Origin: JADIYM01 sp964641945
GTDB taxonomy: Bacteria > Acidobacteriota > Blastocatellia > UBA7656 > JADIYM01
Reading direction: 5' to 3'
NCBI GenBank assembly: GCA_964641945.1
Contig: CAZXLQ010000001.1
Location: 1-64,000 of the forward strand
Length of the DNA: 64,000 bases
The stretch's first letter is position 1. The number at the start of each line of letters is the position of its first letter. Below, in pieces: positions 16,956 through 25,595 of this stretch. The position numbers and the translations under genes were made by a program. Below the pieces are notes generated by a model, which had not been told where the DNA came from, made no database searches, and saw only the letters and a program-made list of their open reading frames with translations.

Positions 16956-18326
16956 ATGCTACTCGAAGACGCGACATCGAAGGAACAGGTAGAGGCGGCA
17001 CTCGCGGCCGGAGATGAGGAGCTACGCGAAGACATCAACGAGCAGTTGTCGGTCGCCAAGAGGCGATGGGAGCAAGACGGCTACGCTTGCGAGACAGAGG
17101 AATGGAGCTTCTCCGAGTGGGGGACCGACAACGAAGTGTTTGCAGAGGAGATCGTCAAGCAGAGCCCGCAGCGATTCGACCTCTCTGAGGTGCCTATCAA
17201 GTCCGTCCTGGACGCCGTCAACTACCAGATCGGCCGCGTTCGCTCAGGGATCTTTCACCTCTACGATCGGCCTCGCTACTCATCTGTTGGGTTTCACTAC
17301 TCAGTCGAACTCGAAATGTATTGCCGCTTTGACTCGTCAGACGCTCCGAAGGGTGCGGAGTACATTCCGGAAGACATCGCGAAAGAGTTCTGGGAAGATC
17401 TTGGATACGGCGTCGAGTGGGAGAGAACGGACCGCATTGGTGAGAACTTCGGCTACCGACGAGACTCTGGTGAGTCGGTGGACATCTACATTACGGAGGA
17501 GGACTTCGACGAGTTCTGCCGTGACATCCGAAGCGAGTACATTCGCTCAGTCCGAAAGGAAAAGCCGAAGGACGTCGTCCCACTGTTTCTCAGCTCGCTG
17601 AAGGGCTATTCGAGCGACTTGTACAACAAGCTGGTGGCCAAGAAGTTCTCCAAGGACGTTCTTCTGAAGCTCGCCGACTGGTGGTACGAAACAGAAGAGA
17701 ACGGCGAGGACCCGTCTGAGATGCTCAAGAGCTGCATCGACGATCCACACGAAGGCGAAGAGCGTGAGGTGGTGGCGACCTTCTCGAAGGAGGAGATTCG
17801 CTCCATGGGCATCACCAGCGGCCCGCTGCTCGAAGAGGCTCCGTGGACGCTCGTGAAGCTGCTTCCTCCTTCGGACACGTGCATGGAAAGCGTCTTTCTC
17901 GGCCACTGCGTTGGCGAACCGGATCGAGGCTACAATGACGCGATCGAGCGCGGAGAGATTGAGATCTGGTCACTCCGCTCTCGCTTCGGAAAGCCGCGCT
18001 TCACGCTGGAGGTGGACACCGACTTCTACAATGAGTCGGTTCCAATCGTTGACGGAAGGCCGATGACCGATGGAGATCGGGCCAACACCATCAAGCAGAT
18101 CAAGGGCAAAGGCAACCGCACGCCTGGCTACGAACGAGCGAACCTACGAGGACCCGAAGTTCGGTTCCCAGATGAGGTCATCTTCTGGAGGCAAGTCTTC
18201 AAAGACATCGGCGTCGATCCGGAAGGGGTCGATGACTTCGACGCCGCGCGAGACGTGCCAGCGCTCGAAAGGAATGTGAGCCGCAACGCAACGAGGAGCT
18301 TCGACGAACCGTACGAGCCGATGTGA
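16956..18326 (+). CDS. Divergent PcfJ-like protein, copy 4
   Basis: A 456-residue protein three nt after the previous stop. The PcfJ-like core is recognisable at about 300-390: FLGHCVGEPDRGYNDAI, IWSLRSRFGKPRFTLEV, and IKQIKGKGNRTP. The usual Cys-Val-Gly is kept, but a 20-residue insertion separates the strands. The N-terminal 250 residues are acidic and unrelated to the other copies. It lacks the Arg tail. This is the last PcfJ-like gene of the block. Confidence 0.65.
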   Translation: MLLEDATSKEQVEAALAAGDEELREDINEQLSVAKRRWEQDGYACETEEWSFSEWGTDNEVFAEEIVKQSPQRFDLSEVPIKSVLDAVNYQIGRVRSGIFHLYDRPRYSSVGFHYSVELEMYCRFDSSDAPKGAEYIPEDIAKEFWEDLGYGVEWERTDRIGENFGYRRDSGESVDIYITEEDFDEFCRDIRSEYIRSVRKEKPKDVVPLFLSSLKGYSSDLYNKLVAKKFSKDVLLKLADWWYETEENGEDPSEMLKSCIDDPHEGEEREVVATFSKEEIRSMGITSGPLLEEAPWTLVKLLPPSDTCMESVFLGHCVGEPDRGYNDAIERGEIEIWSLRSRFGKPRFTLEVDTDFYNESVPIVDGRPMTDGDRANTIKQIKGKGNRTPGYERANLRGPEVRFPDEVIFWRQVFKDIGVDPEGVDDFDAARDVPALERNVSRNATRSFDEPYEPM

Positions 18327-18335
18327 GGTGGAACA

Positions 18336-18686
18336 GTGCGGGTGCCTTCACCAGAGAGAAGCGTCGTCCTGGAGCTGTACCGGCCGTCGTTGGTCACCAG
18401 AGAGTTCGAGCTTGCTGCGTCTGCTCAGTGCTTTTCTGTAGCCGAGGCTCATCGAGTCATCCGAGCCAACCGAGGGGCAGACCTAGCGATCGTGACGTGG
18501 CGCGAGAAGCGCTGGTCCTGGCTTCGCGTTGGAAACGATTGGCGACGCATCCCGCTCTGGTCCGTGCAGGACGTGCCCTATACGACGCAGGTGCGGGTCA
18601 CCGTGACGCGGCGGCCAGAATCCGAGCACCTGAGCTACGGTGACCTGGACGCGTATGTGCTCGCCAAGTTCAAGCGAAGGCGGTAG
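18336..18686 (+). CDS. Hypothetical protein with KRRR end
   Basis: A 116-residue protein with GTG start preceded by GAGG. It is a compact mixed protein (VIRANRGADLAIVTWREKRWSWLRVG) and ends FKRRR, a short basic tail like others in the window. No family recognised. It lies between the PcfJ cluster and the SNF2 gene and is probably in the same transcript. Confidence 0.55.
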   Translation: MRVPSPERSVVLELYRPSLVTREFELAASAQCFSVAEAHRVIRANRGADLAIVTWREKRWSWLRVGNDWRRIPLWSVQDVPYTTQVRVTVTRRPESEHLSYGDLDAYVLAKFKRRR

Positions 18687-18703
18687 GTGCGTTCGATGAG
18701 CTG

Positions 18704-21556
18704 ATGTGCGAGGATCTGACCCACATGTCGGGCTACGACTCCGCCATCGAAGTCGGGAAACCACCCCTCACCTGTCCGCTTACGGGTGAACCACTGCATA
18801 CCCGGACCGAGGTCGAGAGGGGTATCAGCGACGAGGCTTGGGCCAAGCAGTTCGAGAACCCGAAGGTGCGACTCGGACCCGTCAGCCGAGAGAAGATGGA
18901 GGAGGCCATCGCGCTGGCTCCAGAACCGCTCAAGAAGGCCTGGGAGCCTTTGCTGGGCCGCCAACACGGGCTCGACAGCGACGACACCAGGGCCGCCATG
19001 GTGGTCACTGGCCTGCGGGTCGCCTCGATGGCCATTTCGTACGGTTCCGATGCCAACAGAACGACGGTTTTGCGGGTGGATTCGGCGATGTTGGCGGTCG
19101 TCGTGGTTCAGAACTTCGCGAAAGCGGCTGGCTGGACCAATGTCGCGCAGGGACTGAACAACCGGTTCCACCGAGAGCTGCGGAGCGGGATCTTGCGCAT
19201 GAAGGAACGCGCCGGGCGTCCTGGAACGCTCGGGATCCACGCTCCTTTCGATCAGCAGTGGAACGATCTCTGCCGAGCCAACCGCAACCTCTTCTTCGAC
19301 CAGGAGAAGGAGGGGTCGCTTTTCTGGAGGTACTTCCACGAGAGCGATCTTCGCTACGTTGTGAATCTGCTTCAGTCCGCGTTTGGCGACGCTCTCATCG
19401 AAACCCAGGAGGGCAAGCTCCTACTGCTTCCCTCAATGCCGCTACCAGCGCTGCCCAAGGCCGCGGAACGTCACGTCCCCAAGGGACCGAGGGCGACGAA
19501 CGAGATCCACAAGATCGACCCAGCCATTGACGCCCTCCGTGTCGGCGACAAGGTCGTACTGCCGGATGGGACCGAGTCGATCATCCAGTTCATCGACGGA
19601 CGAAAGTCGAAAATCGGCGTCGCTGACAAGCGCGGTCCACGGAACAGTTACACCTGGTTCGGCTTCGTCGAGATCGAAACCGTGAACGGGAAGAAGGTCG
19701 CCGAAGAGCTGTACCGGCAACGCGTGCAGCAAGCGACCAGGGACGGCTACCCGGAAAGCGTGGTCGCCCCGACGAAGATGCCGCCGAAGATCCCTGCTGG
19801 TGCTCAACTCAAGTCGAACCAGCTCGCCAATCTGGACTTCATCGAAACGCGTCGTCGGGTCATCGTGGCCGATGAGCCGGGACTCGGGAAGACGATCAGC
19901 GCTCTACTCGCCATCGAGACGCCGGCCATCATCGTGTGTCCGGCCCACCTCAAAGCCAACTGGGTGAGCGAAACGACCAAGTGGCGACCAGATCTCAACC
20001 TTCTTGCCGTCTCAGGCGGCAAAACGCCAGAGCTGAAGGCGATCCGCAACGCCGACACGATCCTCATCAACTACGAAATCGTCGAGCCGCACCTGGAGTG
20101 GCTCATGCAGTTTCGTCCGAAAACGATCGTCGCCGACGAAGCCCACTACCTGAAGACGCTGACAGTCGAGCGTGACAAGGAAGGCTTCTTCAAGCCGGCC
20201 GACGACAGCAGCATCCGCGCGTCGGCGTTCTACCGGCTGCACTTCGCCGCACCCAAGCTCGTCCTGCTTACGGGCACCCCATTGCTGAACCGCGTCAAGG
20301 AACTGTTCCCGCTGCTCCACATGGTCGACAGCCGAGAATGGAGCAACCAGAAGGAATTCCAGAAGAAATACTGTGCCGCCGGCTATTCGGTGAAAGGCGG
20401 CAGGCAGATTTGGGACGCCAACGGCCGGTCCAACACCCAAGAGCTGCACGAGAAGATCAAAGGCAAGTACATGATCCGCCACACCAAGGCGGACATCCTG
20501 ACCGAGCTGCCTCCCAAGACCCGTCGAACCGTGGAGCTGCCCCTCGACCCGGTCACCGCCAAGGTCTACCAGGAGATGCAGGAAGACTTCATTGCGTGGC
20601 TGGAACGCCAAGAGGGCGGTCGAAAGCGTGTCGAGCGAGCTATGCGAGCCGAGGTTCTCGTGCGGCTCACGGCTTTGAGACGAACCTCAGCTTTCGGGAA
20701 AGCTCCCGCTCTCGCACTCGTCATCCGCGACTTCTTCGCTTCGACAGCCGGCACCCGCCCTCTCGTCGTGATGGGAGTTTTCAAGGAGCCGCTTCTTCGC
20801 CTGGCCCGCTTCATCGAGAAGTTCAACCAGGAGTTCGAGCAGGCGAACGCGACGCCTGGTGCCGACACAGACATCCCGAGGCAGATCCGCTACGCGATGT
20901 ACACCGGCGCCGAGACGCCGAAACAACGCGCAAAGACGGTCGAGGAGTTCCAGTCGGGAAACATCGACGTGGTCTTCTATTCGATCCCGCTTGGCACCGG
21001 CACCACTCTGACCGCATCCAGCGACGTGTTCTTCATCGAGCGCCTCTGGCGACCATCCGACCAAGTCCAAGCCGAGGACCGTGTGCATCGCATCGGGCAG
21101 AGCAAAGGCGTCATGATCACCTACTACGACGCCACCGGCACTGTCGACACGAAGATGGGGATGCTCCTGCTCGACAAGACCGACGCAGCGGCCGAGGTCA
21201 TCGACGGGCTTCAGCTCTCGCGCAACGAGTCGCTTGCGCTCGTCTACGGAGAGATGACGGCAGGGCTTCGGAAGGGGTTTGCCGGTTCTTCGTTCGAGGA
21301 GATGACGGCAAGCGACATCCTGGACGAGGCGTATGCTGCGTCGATCGACCTCGACAGGCAGATCATGAACGCCGACGGCGCTCAAGAAGTGGACGAAGAC
21401 CAGGTTCTAGCCGACGTGCGCCGCCAGTTGAAGGAGATCGAAGCCCGTGAGAAGGCTCGGGCGGTCAAGAAGAACCGCCACGCGACCGACCGTGACGAAA
21501 TGATCGTCATGAACGGATGGGACGAGCCCATCTACTTGCTGCACGACGAAGACTGA
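18704..21556 (+). CDS. SNF2-family DEAH helicase/translocase
   Basis: A protein of 950 residues (943 if the ATG at 18725, which has GAGG upstream, is used). Helicase motifs are in order: Walker A DEPGLGKT at about residue 390, DEAH at about 478, LLTGTPLLNR at about 520, a C-terminal RecA domain, and DRVHRIGQSKGV at about 790. This set defines the SWI2/SNF2 superfamily 2 branch, ATP-driven duplex translocases rather than strand-separating helicases; SMARCAL1-like phage members are known. The N-terminal 300 residues have no recognised domain. Probable role in phage DNA replication, repair or protein displacement. It closes the 7278-21556 run. Confidence 0.88.
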   Translation: MCEDLTHMSGYDSAIEVGKPPLTCPLTGEPLHTRTEVERGISDEAWAKQFENPKVRLGPVSREKMEEAIALAPEPLKKAWEPLLGRQHGLDSDDTRAAMVVTGLRVASMAISYGSDANRTTVLRVDSAMLAVVVVQNFAKAAGWTNVAQGLNNRFHRELRSGILRMKERAGRPGTLGIHAPFDQQWNDLCRANRNLFFDQEKEGSLFWRYFHESDLRYVVNLLQSAFGDALIETQEGKLLLLPSMPLPALPKAAERHVPKGPRATNEIHKIDPAIDALRVGDKVVLPDGTESIIQFIDGRKSKIGVADKRGPRNSYTWFGFVEIETVNGKKVAEELYRQRVQQATRDGYPESVVAPTKMPPKIPAGAQLKSNQLANLDFIETRRRVIVADEPGLGKTISALLAIETPAIIVCPAHLKANWVSETTKWRPDLNLLAVSGGKTPELKAIRNADTILINYEIVEPHLEWLMQFRPKTIVADEAHYLKTLTVERDKEGFFKPADDSSIRASAFYRLHFAAPKLVLLTGTPLLNRVKELFPLLHMVDSREWSNQKEFQKKYCAAGYSVKGGRQIWDANGRSNTQELHEKIKGKYMIRHTKADILTELPPKTRRTVELPLDPVTAKVYQEMQEDFIAWLERQEGGRKRVERAMRAEVLVRLTALRRTSAFGKAPALALVIRDFFASTAGTRPLVVMGVFKEPLLRLARFIEKFNQEFEQANATPGADTDIPRQIRYAMYTGAETPKQRAKTVEEFQSGNIDVVFYSIPLGTGTTLTASSDVFFIERLWRPSDQVQAEDRVHRIGQSKGVMITYYDATGTVDTKMGMLLLDKTDAAAEVIDGLQLSRNESLALVYGEMTAGLRKGFAGSSFEEMTASDILDEAYAASIDLDRQIMNADGAQEVDEDQVLADVRRQLKEIEAREKARAVKKNRHATDRDEMIVMNGWDEPIYLLHDED

Positions 21557-21685
21557 AAAAGGTGACGGGCTCGACGCCGGGGGGGAGATGCAGTCGAGCC
21601 CGTCTGGCAAGCGCCCGTGCGCCTTTCAGCACGCCGCCGGCCGTGAGGTGGAACCATAGACGCACTGCCGCCGGATGTCCAGCGA
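21557..21685. other. Convergent intergenic gap
   Basis: A 129-nt gap between the SNF2 stop and the end of the leftward operon. It contains GGCTCGAC and GTCGAGCC arms at about 21568-21601 flanking a G-run, which can form a hairpin of about 8 bp and may terminate the SNF2 transcript. Confidence 0.35.
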
Positions 21686-22009
21686 CTACGTCGTCTTGCG
21701 GGCGATCCGAAGCAAGATCAGGTACCCGAGCAAGTCCTGCACGACGTCCTCTCCAGCAGCTTGTCCGCGAGAAAGTCGCGAGAGCTTGTCGTCGATGCGG
21801 ACGAGAATCTGTTCCTCGATCGACGCCTTCGAGAATACGCGAACCGGTTGAAGCGCGCTGTTGCCGTAGGCCGCGTTCTTTTCCATCAGCATCGAGGCGA
21901 GGCGGAGGCATTCCATGACGATGTCGAATCCCATCGGAGACGTGCTGAGCTTCGGCAACACCTCCTTTTGAAACTTGGCTTCCAGTTCCAGCTTTCGTCC
22001 TTCGGTCAT
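21686..22009 (-). CDS. DUF1599-like small helical protein
   Basis: A 107-residue protein, last gene of the leftward operon; start by ATGA overlap. The pattern MEKNAAYGNSAL, VRIDDKLSRL and DVVQDLLGYLILLRIA resembles the DUF1599/nucleotide-modification-associated family found in phages, where Lys, Tyr and the R-x-x-x-K-x-x-R-L helix are conserved. The biochemical role is unclear and often linked to modified-nucleotide metabolism. The call is from motif resemblance. Confidence 0.6.
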   Translation of the reverse strand: MTEGRKLELEAKFQKEVLPKLSTSPMGFDIVMECLRLASMLMEKNAAYGNSALQPVRVFSKASIEEQILVRIDDKLSRLSRGQAAGEDVVQDLLGYLILLRIARKTT

Positions 22010-22269
22010 GGCGCTTCTCCGAGTGCGAACGTCTCACCAGCTTGTGTGAGACGGTAGCCGTAGAACGCTGGTTCGACCAGACCATCTCGTTCCGCCAAAC
22101 GCAACATCGCGGCTGCACTGGCACGCAGCGCGTTGCGACGCTGTGGCGTTGCATTCTTCCACGTAGTCCAAAATCGCTCGGCGAGCACCTCTGGTGTGGC
22201 TCCCAATCCGGCTGGGCCAGCGCCGCTGTTCAAGAGGATGATCACCACCTTCAGGAACACCTGCGTCAT
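22006..22269 (-). CDS. Hypothetical protein, winged-helix-like
   Basis: An 87-residue protein whose ATG at 22269 overlaps the upstream stop (ATGA). The C-terminal half (MLRLAERDGLVEPAFYGYRLT) has the helix-then-beta-wing look of a small winged helix, with GYRLTQAGE resembling a wing. Not assigned to a family. Confidence 0.5.
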   Translation of the reverse strand: MTQVFLKVVIILLNSGAGPAGLGATPEVLAERFWTTWKNATPQRRNALRASAAAMLRLAERDGLVEPAFYGYRLTQAGETFALGEAP

Positions 22270-22559
22270 CCTCGACGGTTTCTTTCCATCTGCTTCCATC
22301 GGTTCTTCTTGTCCTCTTTCCGCTGCTTCTTGTTCTTTTCGCTCTCGATGATTCGGTTGGGATCGTGCTCTGCACAGTACCACCTAGTAACACCCTGGTG
22401 ATCAACCCGTTCTCGATGCCCTGGTCGACCACAGGTCTCCCACAGCCAACGGAACGGGTGCCCAGCGCAACGAGGCTGCTCGGGTGGCGACGGATCCGGA
22501 TGGCCAAGCCGTCGAAGCGTCTCGCGACATCGCTTGTCCGTCTTCTTGTCTGCAATCAC
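22266..22559 (-). CDS. Small Cys/His protein with basic tail
   Basis: A 97-residue protein, GTG start by GTGA overlap. Four Cys and several His (CAGH, WETCGRPGH, WYCAEH) probably bind one zinc. The last 30 residues are Lys/Arg-rich and end MERNRRG, close to the NRRR tag. Function unknown. Confidence 0.5.
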   Translation of the reverse strand: MIADKKTDKRCRETLRRLGHPDPSPPEQPRCAGHPFRWLWETCGRPGHRERVDHQGVTRWYCAEHDPNRIIESEKNKKQRKEDKKNRWKQMERNRRG

Positions 22560-22831
22560 GACTCCAACTCCCTCAGAGCCTCCACAAGACCATCTTCGGC
22601 CAGCGAAGCGCGATGGCAACGATCGCAGAAGCCCATGCGTCTGTAATGGTTCGGGCAGTCCTCGGTGTCACGCCAGAACGCCGCCGCTTCTGCGACCGCC
22701 TCCAGCGCTGCAACCCGCTCGGCGCTCGGCGGTAGCCTAGCTGAACCACGAACCTGCGCTCGGTAGCACGGACGACAGCGTTTCGACCCGGGATCGACCA
22801 AGCGCTTGCCGCACTCACGACAGTCGCTCAC
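22556..22831 (-). CDS. Zinc-ribbon protein
   Basis: A 91-residue protein, GTG start by GTGA overlap. The N-terminus DCRECGKRL...KRCRPCYRAQ is a classic four-Cys zinc ribbon; a second set (CPNHYRRMGFCDRCH) near residues 60-78 may bind another zinc. A short helical linker lies between. Probably nucleic-acid or protein binding; unassigned. Confidence 0.6.
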   Translation of the reverse strand: MSDCRECGKRLVDPGSKRCRPCYRAQVRGSARLPPSAERVAALEAVAEAAAFWRDTEDCPNHYRRMGFCDRCHRASLAEDGLVEALRELES

Positions 22832-23445
22832 GGGATCGGGTCCTTGGGCTTCGGTTCGCGCTTCCACAGGCGCACCCATCGCTCGACGACAGCGTCTACC
22901 TTTGCTGTTGCCCACTCGTTTACCGCGTTGTGACGAGACGTTCCGTCTAGACGACGCTGCGCTTCCCAACGAGCCACATCATGATGTGCATAGGTCTCGT
23001 ATAGAACCCGCCCGAGGAGTCGCGTCATGGCACTGACAGCCCGATCGACCTGGTGCTCTGCCGCAACCTTCATCGCGAGTCCTACGGTCAGTTTCTCTGG
23101 AGCGTCTCCGACATCGGTCGACGCGGCGTTGGAGGCGAATGGCATGTAGATCCCACTGCCGTTGTCCAGATCTGACACACCAAGCCGCTGGATAATAGCC
23201 CTACGCACCTCTGCCTTCGCCCACATGACAGTGTCAGGCCATTCGTCGACCAATCGCTCGACTAGAAGCATCTTCGCCCGTCGCTGCGCCTTCGATCTGC
23301 GCCCGAGGAGATCCGACACTTCGTTCTGGCTCACCGTGTTGTCGTCCACCAGAGCGTCCAGCATCTCGCTGTCTGCCGCCTGTGGCCCGAAAATACCGCC
23401 CGAAGTGAAGAGGCCTCCGGTAATACCGCTGTCGTCGTCGCTCAT
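22828..23445 (-). CDS. Hypothetical helical protein
   Basis: A 205-residue protein with ATG at 23445. After a Gly/Ser-rich N-terminus (GGLFTSGGIFG) it is mostly helical, with repeated RRAKMLLVERLVDEWPD and VVERWVRLWKRE segments. No metal site or membrane span. Part of the leftward operon with four-base overlaps at both ends. Confidence 0.55.
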   Translation of the reverse strand: MSDDDSGITGGLFTSGGIFGPQAADSEMLDALVDDNTVSQNEVSDLLGRRSKAQRRAKMLLVERLVDEWPDTVMWAKAEVRRAIIQRLGVSDLDNGSGIYMPFASNAASTDVGDAPEKLTVGLAMKVAAEHQVDRAVSAMTRLLGRVLYETYAHHDVARWEAQRRLDGTSRHNAVNEWATAKVDAVVERWVRLWKREPKPKDPIP

Positions 23446-23744
23446 GCGTCGAGCCCTCGAAGCTTGGTGTACTGCGACTTGAGTTCCTCGTGCTGCCGAA
23501 CCGCGTCATCGTACGCGTCCCGAGCCGCGAGCAGGTCGTAGACCAGCGGCTCGACCACGCGCGGAGGAGGCGGCACTCGAAGTCGGCCGGCCGGCGTCTC
23601 CTGGAACATCGGTTTCGTCCTGTCGTAGAAAACCTTCTCCGCTTCAGCCCACTTCAACTTGGTCGCCCGAACGTCTTGCTGGGCCAGCTCAACCTGGTCG
23701 TAGAGCGCCTGCTCCTCCGACGTTCTCTTCCTCTTCGGGTTCAC
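23442..23744 (-). CDS. Hypothetical coiled-coil protein
   Basis: A 100-residue protein, GTG start overlapping the preceding stop. It is two helices (EEQALYDQVELAQQDVRATK and DLLAARDAYDDAVRQHEELK) separated by a Pro-rich turn (VPPPPRV), suggesting an antiparallel coiled coil. No family recognised. Confidence 0.55.
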   Translation of the reverse strand: MNPKRKRTSEEQALYDQVELAQQDVRATKLKWAEAEKVFYDRTKPMFQETPAGRLRVPPPPRVVEPLVYDLLAARDAYDDAVRQHEELKSQYTKLRGLDA

Positions 23745-23935
23745 CGTTTCCTCCTCTCGAACGCCTCGACGTGCCTGAGGCACTCGGGACAGGTTGGTCT
23801 TCTGCGGTCGTAGCCGCGATTGAACTCGGCCCAGATCCCACACGAAGTGTACGCTCCGCCTCGGTGGATCTGCGGGGGCGATGCCTGTTCCTGGGTCAAG
23901 TGCCAAACGTCGCTCACGAGAACGCACTGGTACAT
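23741..23935 (-). CDS. Small zinc-binding hypothetical protein
   Basis: A 64-residue protein. A Cys (YTSCG) and the pair CPECLRH with a His spaced for one zinc site are visible, followed by ERRKR. Start ATG at 23935; three nt separate it from the upstream gene. Unassigned. Confidence 0.5.
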   Translation of the reverse strand: MYQCVLVSDVWHLTQEQASPPQIHRGGAYTSCGIWAEFNRGYDRRRPTCPECLRHVEAFERRKR

Positions 23936-23938
23936 CGA

Positions 23939-24379
23939 TCAGGGCTCCGACACCAGCCGCAACAATGTCTCTTCCACGGTCTCATCGTCTCTCGCGTATT
24001 CGGTGAAGAAAGAGACGTACATCGCTGAGCCAGACCATTTCCTGCGGTTCCGCTCCAAAAGGATGATCAAGCGGTGTTGCCAGAAATCGCGACGGGTCCA
24101 CGTGTGTCGGAGGTTGATGTCTGGCAGAACAGATCGCAGATGCGCCCAACTCCTCCGAAGACGCCGTCCTGATCCATCTCGGGCGGACGGCAGCCAAGGA
24201 TCTTCATTGCGTTCTCCGCTATTGTCATTGCTACCAGACAGTCGATGAACAGCATCGCACGCTCGCCGGTATACCTCCCATAGCGTTTCACCTTCGCCGG
24301 TCAGAAGCTCGAACGCATCCTTTCGTTGAGCCAGCGACGCAGCGCGCTGCTTCTTCTTCGCTCTGCTCGTTGAACTCAT
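23939..24379 (-). CDS. Hypothetical protein
   Basis: A 146-residue protein with a basic N-terminus (SRAKKKQRAASLAQRK) and a helical body ending in FFTEYARDDETVEETLLRLV. Start ATG overlaps the preceding stop. No recognised domain. Confidence 0.5.
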   Translation of the reverse strand: MSSTSRAKKKQRAASLAQRKDAFELLTGEGETLWEVYRRACDAVHRLSGSNDNSGERNEDPWLPSARDGSGRRLRRSWAHLRSVLPDINLRHTWTRRDFWQHRLIILLERNRRKWSGSAMYVSFFTEYARDDETVEETLLRLVSEP

Positions 24380-24780
24380 GGCAAGCGATGAATGAGGATG
24401 GCCGTAGGAACGCCGATTCGTTCGCAGGCTTCGATCATGTGGGCCGTTCCACGACTCTCGCCGTCCCAGAACGCCATCAGCTCTCCTGCTCGCTCTTTCG
24501 CGTACTCGGCCATGAGAACGTTCCGAAGGATCCCGGCCCGCTTCCCGTGTTTCTTCCAGTCTGCGGGGAACCGGACGACGTGCAGGCCGCGCTGCTCAGC
24601 CCACTCGATTCCGAACGAGTCTGGGCCCGCAGCGCAACCGCTCACGATGACGCTGGGAAGTGGTCGAGCCTCGAAGATGTCCCGCAGGTGCGTCATGCAC
24701 CTCTCCCGAGGGAACGTACGTGATCCAGCGATGATCATCGGTCCGTAGTAACGATCCCTCTTCTGGGCGATCTGAGTCAC
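24376..24780 (-). CDS. YspA/DUF2493 SLOG-family protein
   Basis: A 134-residue protein starting with GTG one nt after the upstream stop; the internal ATG at MIIAGSRTF is an alternative. It follows the DUF2493 (YspA, cpYpsA-related SLOG) pattern: IIAGSRTF, VSGCAAGPDSFGIEWA, FPADWKKHGKRAG, RN..M, and FWDGESRGT. The Rossmann-like fold binds nucleotide ligands; SLOG proteins are proposed sensors or hydrolases of NAD- or nucleotide-derived signals. Its presence beside ART-like genes elsewhere in the window is notable but functional linkage is inference. Confidence 0.8.
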   Translation of the reverse strand: MTQIAQKRDRYYGPMIIAGSRTFPRERCMTHLRDIFEARPLPSVIVSGCAAGPDSFGIEWAEQRGLHVVRFPADWKKHGKRAGILRNVLMAEYAKERAGELMAFWDGESRGTAHMIEACERIGVPTAILIHRLP

Positions 24781-24781
24781 T

Positions 24782-25072
24782 TCAGTCTCCTCGGAGGCCA
24801 CACACGCACTCGTAGCCAGACGGCTCTTCCATCCAATCGGCCCCCACAACCCGCACTTCGACCACTTCCATGTCGTCAGCACGACCGAGAGATCCGGCTC
24901 CAAGGCAAAGCGCTTCGCATCGGATTCGCGCGTGCAGCCCAGCATCCTCGAACTCATCCTCCCCAGGAGGAGTCGGAAACACAGCACTCAAACCGGCTGT
25001 GACCATCCAAACGTAGGCGGCAACCATCGCCACCGCCAGGAACGAAAGGCCGATCTTCACGGGTGGCCTCAC
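24782..25072 (-). CDS. Small membrane-anchored protein
   Basis: A 96-residue protein, GTG start directly after the preceding stop. One hydrophobic span at about 6-30 (IGLSFLAVAMVAAYVWMVTAGL) is followed by an acidic domain with four Cys (RCEALC, YECVC), similar in layout to the membrane protein at 6972. Function unknown. Confidence 0.5.
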   Translation of the reverse strand: MRPPVKIGLSFLAVAMVAAYVWMVTAGLSAVFPTPPGEDEFEDAGLHARIRCEALCLGAGSLGRADDMEVVEVRVVGADWMEEPSGYECVCGLRGD

Positions 25073-25252
25073 TCACATCTCGCGACAGCGAGCGCGCAGC
25101 CCCTGGTTCTCGGCTGCCTCCGCCAGCTCCACCGCGGTCTCCCGACTGACCTCCTGCGCGAGAGGCAGCCAGGGACCCCAGAGCCCAAGCTGGGCGCGCA
25201 GAGGCTCGGGCACCGGACCACAGACCTCAACCGTGTGCTTCTTCTCATCCAT
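25073..25252 (-). CDS. Short hypothetical protein, 59 residues
   Basis: Short frame starting ATGGATGAG and ending TGA immediately before the next GTG. The protein begins MDEKKHTVEVCGPVPEPL and continues as an Ala/Glu-rich helix. Its perfect end-to-start junction supports it. No family recognised. Confidence 0.5.
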   Translation of the reverse strand: MDEKKHTVEVCGPVPEPLRAQLGLWGPWLPLAQEVSRETAVELAEAAENQGLRARCREM

Positions 25253-25264
25253 CGCTTCAAAGCC

Positions 25265-25501
25265 TCATTTGTCGAGTTGGTCGACCAGGAGAGCAACGCA
25301 CTCGTTGACAGCTTCCGCAAGCGTTCCCCACTCCTTGCTTTTCACGAAGCCTTCGCACCTCTCAGACTCGAACTTGGCTCGCACTTCCCATCGAGCCTGG
25401 TGAACCGCAGTCGCAAGACCAATCCTCACGCCATGCTTTGCTGCGAGGTTTGCCAGCCGGTCCTCCAGAGCGCCAAGGTCCGTGCTCTCGGTGATCAACA
25501 T
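25265..25501 (-). CDS. Hypothetical protein, first gene of leftward operon
   Basis: A 78-residue protein beginning MLITESTDLG; start chosen because TTGACA/TACCGT promoter elements lie just upstream with the -10 seven nt from the ATG. It is a small alpha/beta protein (LEDRLANLAAKHGVRIGLATA). It heads the 21686-25501 operon. Confidence 0.55.
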   Translation of the reverse strand: MLITESTDLGALEDRLANLAAKHGVRIGLATAVHQARWEVRAKFESERCEGFVKSKEWGTLAEAVNECVALLVDQLDK

Positions 25502-25508
25502 GAAATCG

Positions 25509-25587
25509 ACGGTAGCTCGGCCCCGTAAGCCTGTCAACCAACTTTCGACGCACGGTCGCTTGATACTTTCGACCGACCAGCTATACT
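25509..25587. promoter_or_regulatory. Divergent leaderless promoters with CTTTCGAC sites
   Basis: Leftward: -35 TTGACA (25537-25532), 17-nt spacer, -10 TACCGT (25514-25509), then seven nt to the ATG at 25501. Rightward: -35 TTGATA (25560-25565), 16-nt spacer, -10 TATACT (25582-25587), then eight nt to the ATG at 25596. CTTTCGAC sits at 25542-25549 and at 25566-25573 inside the rightward spacer, as at the XRE gene promoter. Confidence 0.7.
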
Positions 25588-25595
25588 GCGAGCCG

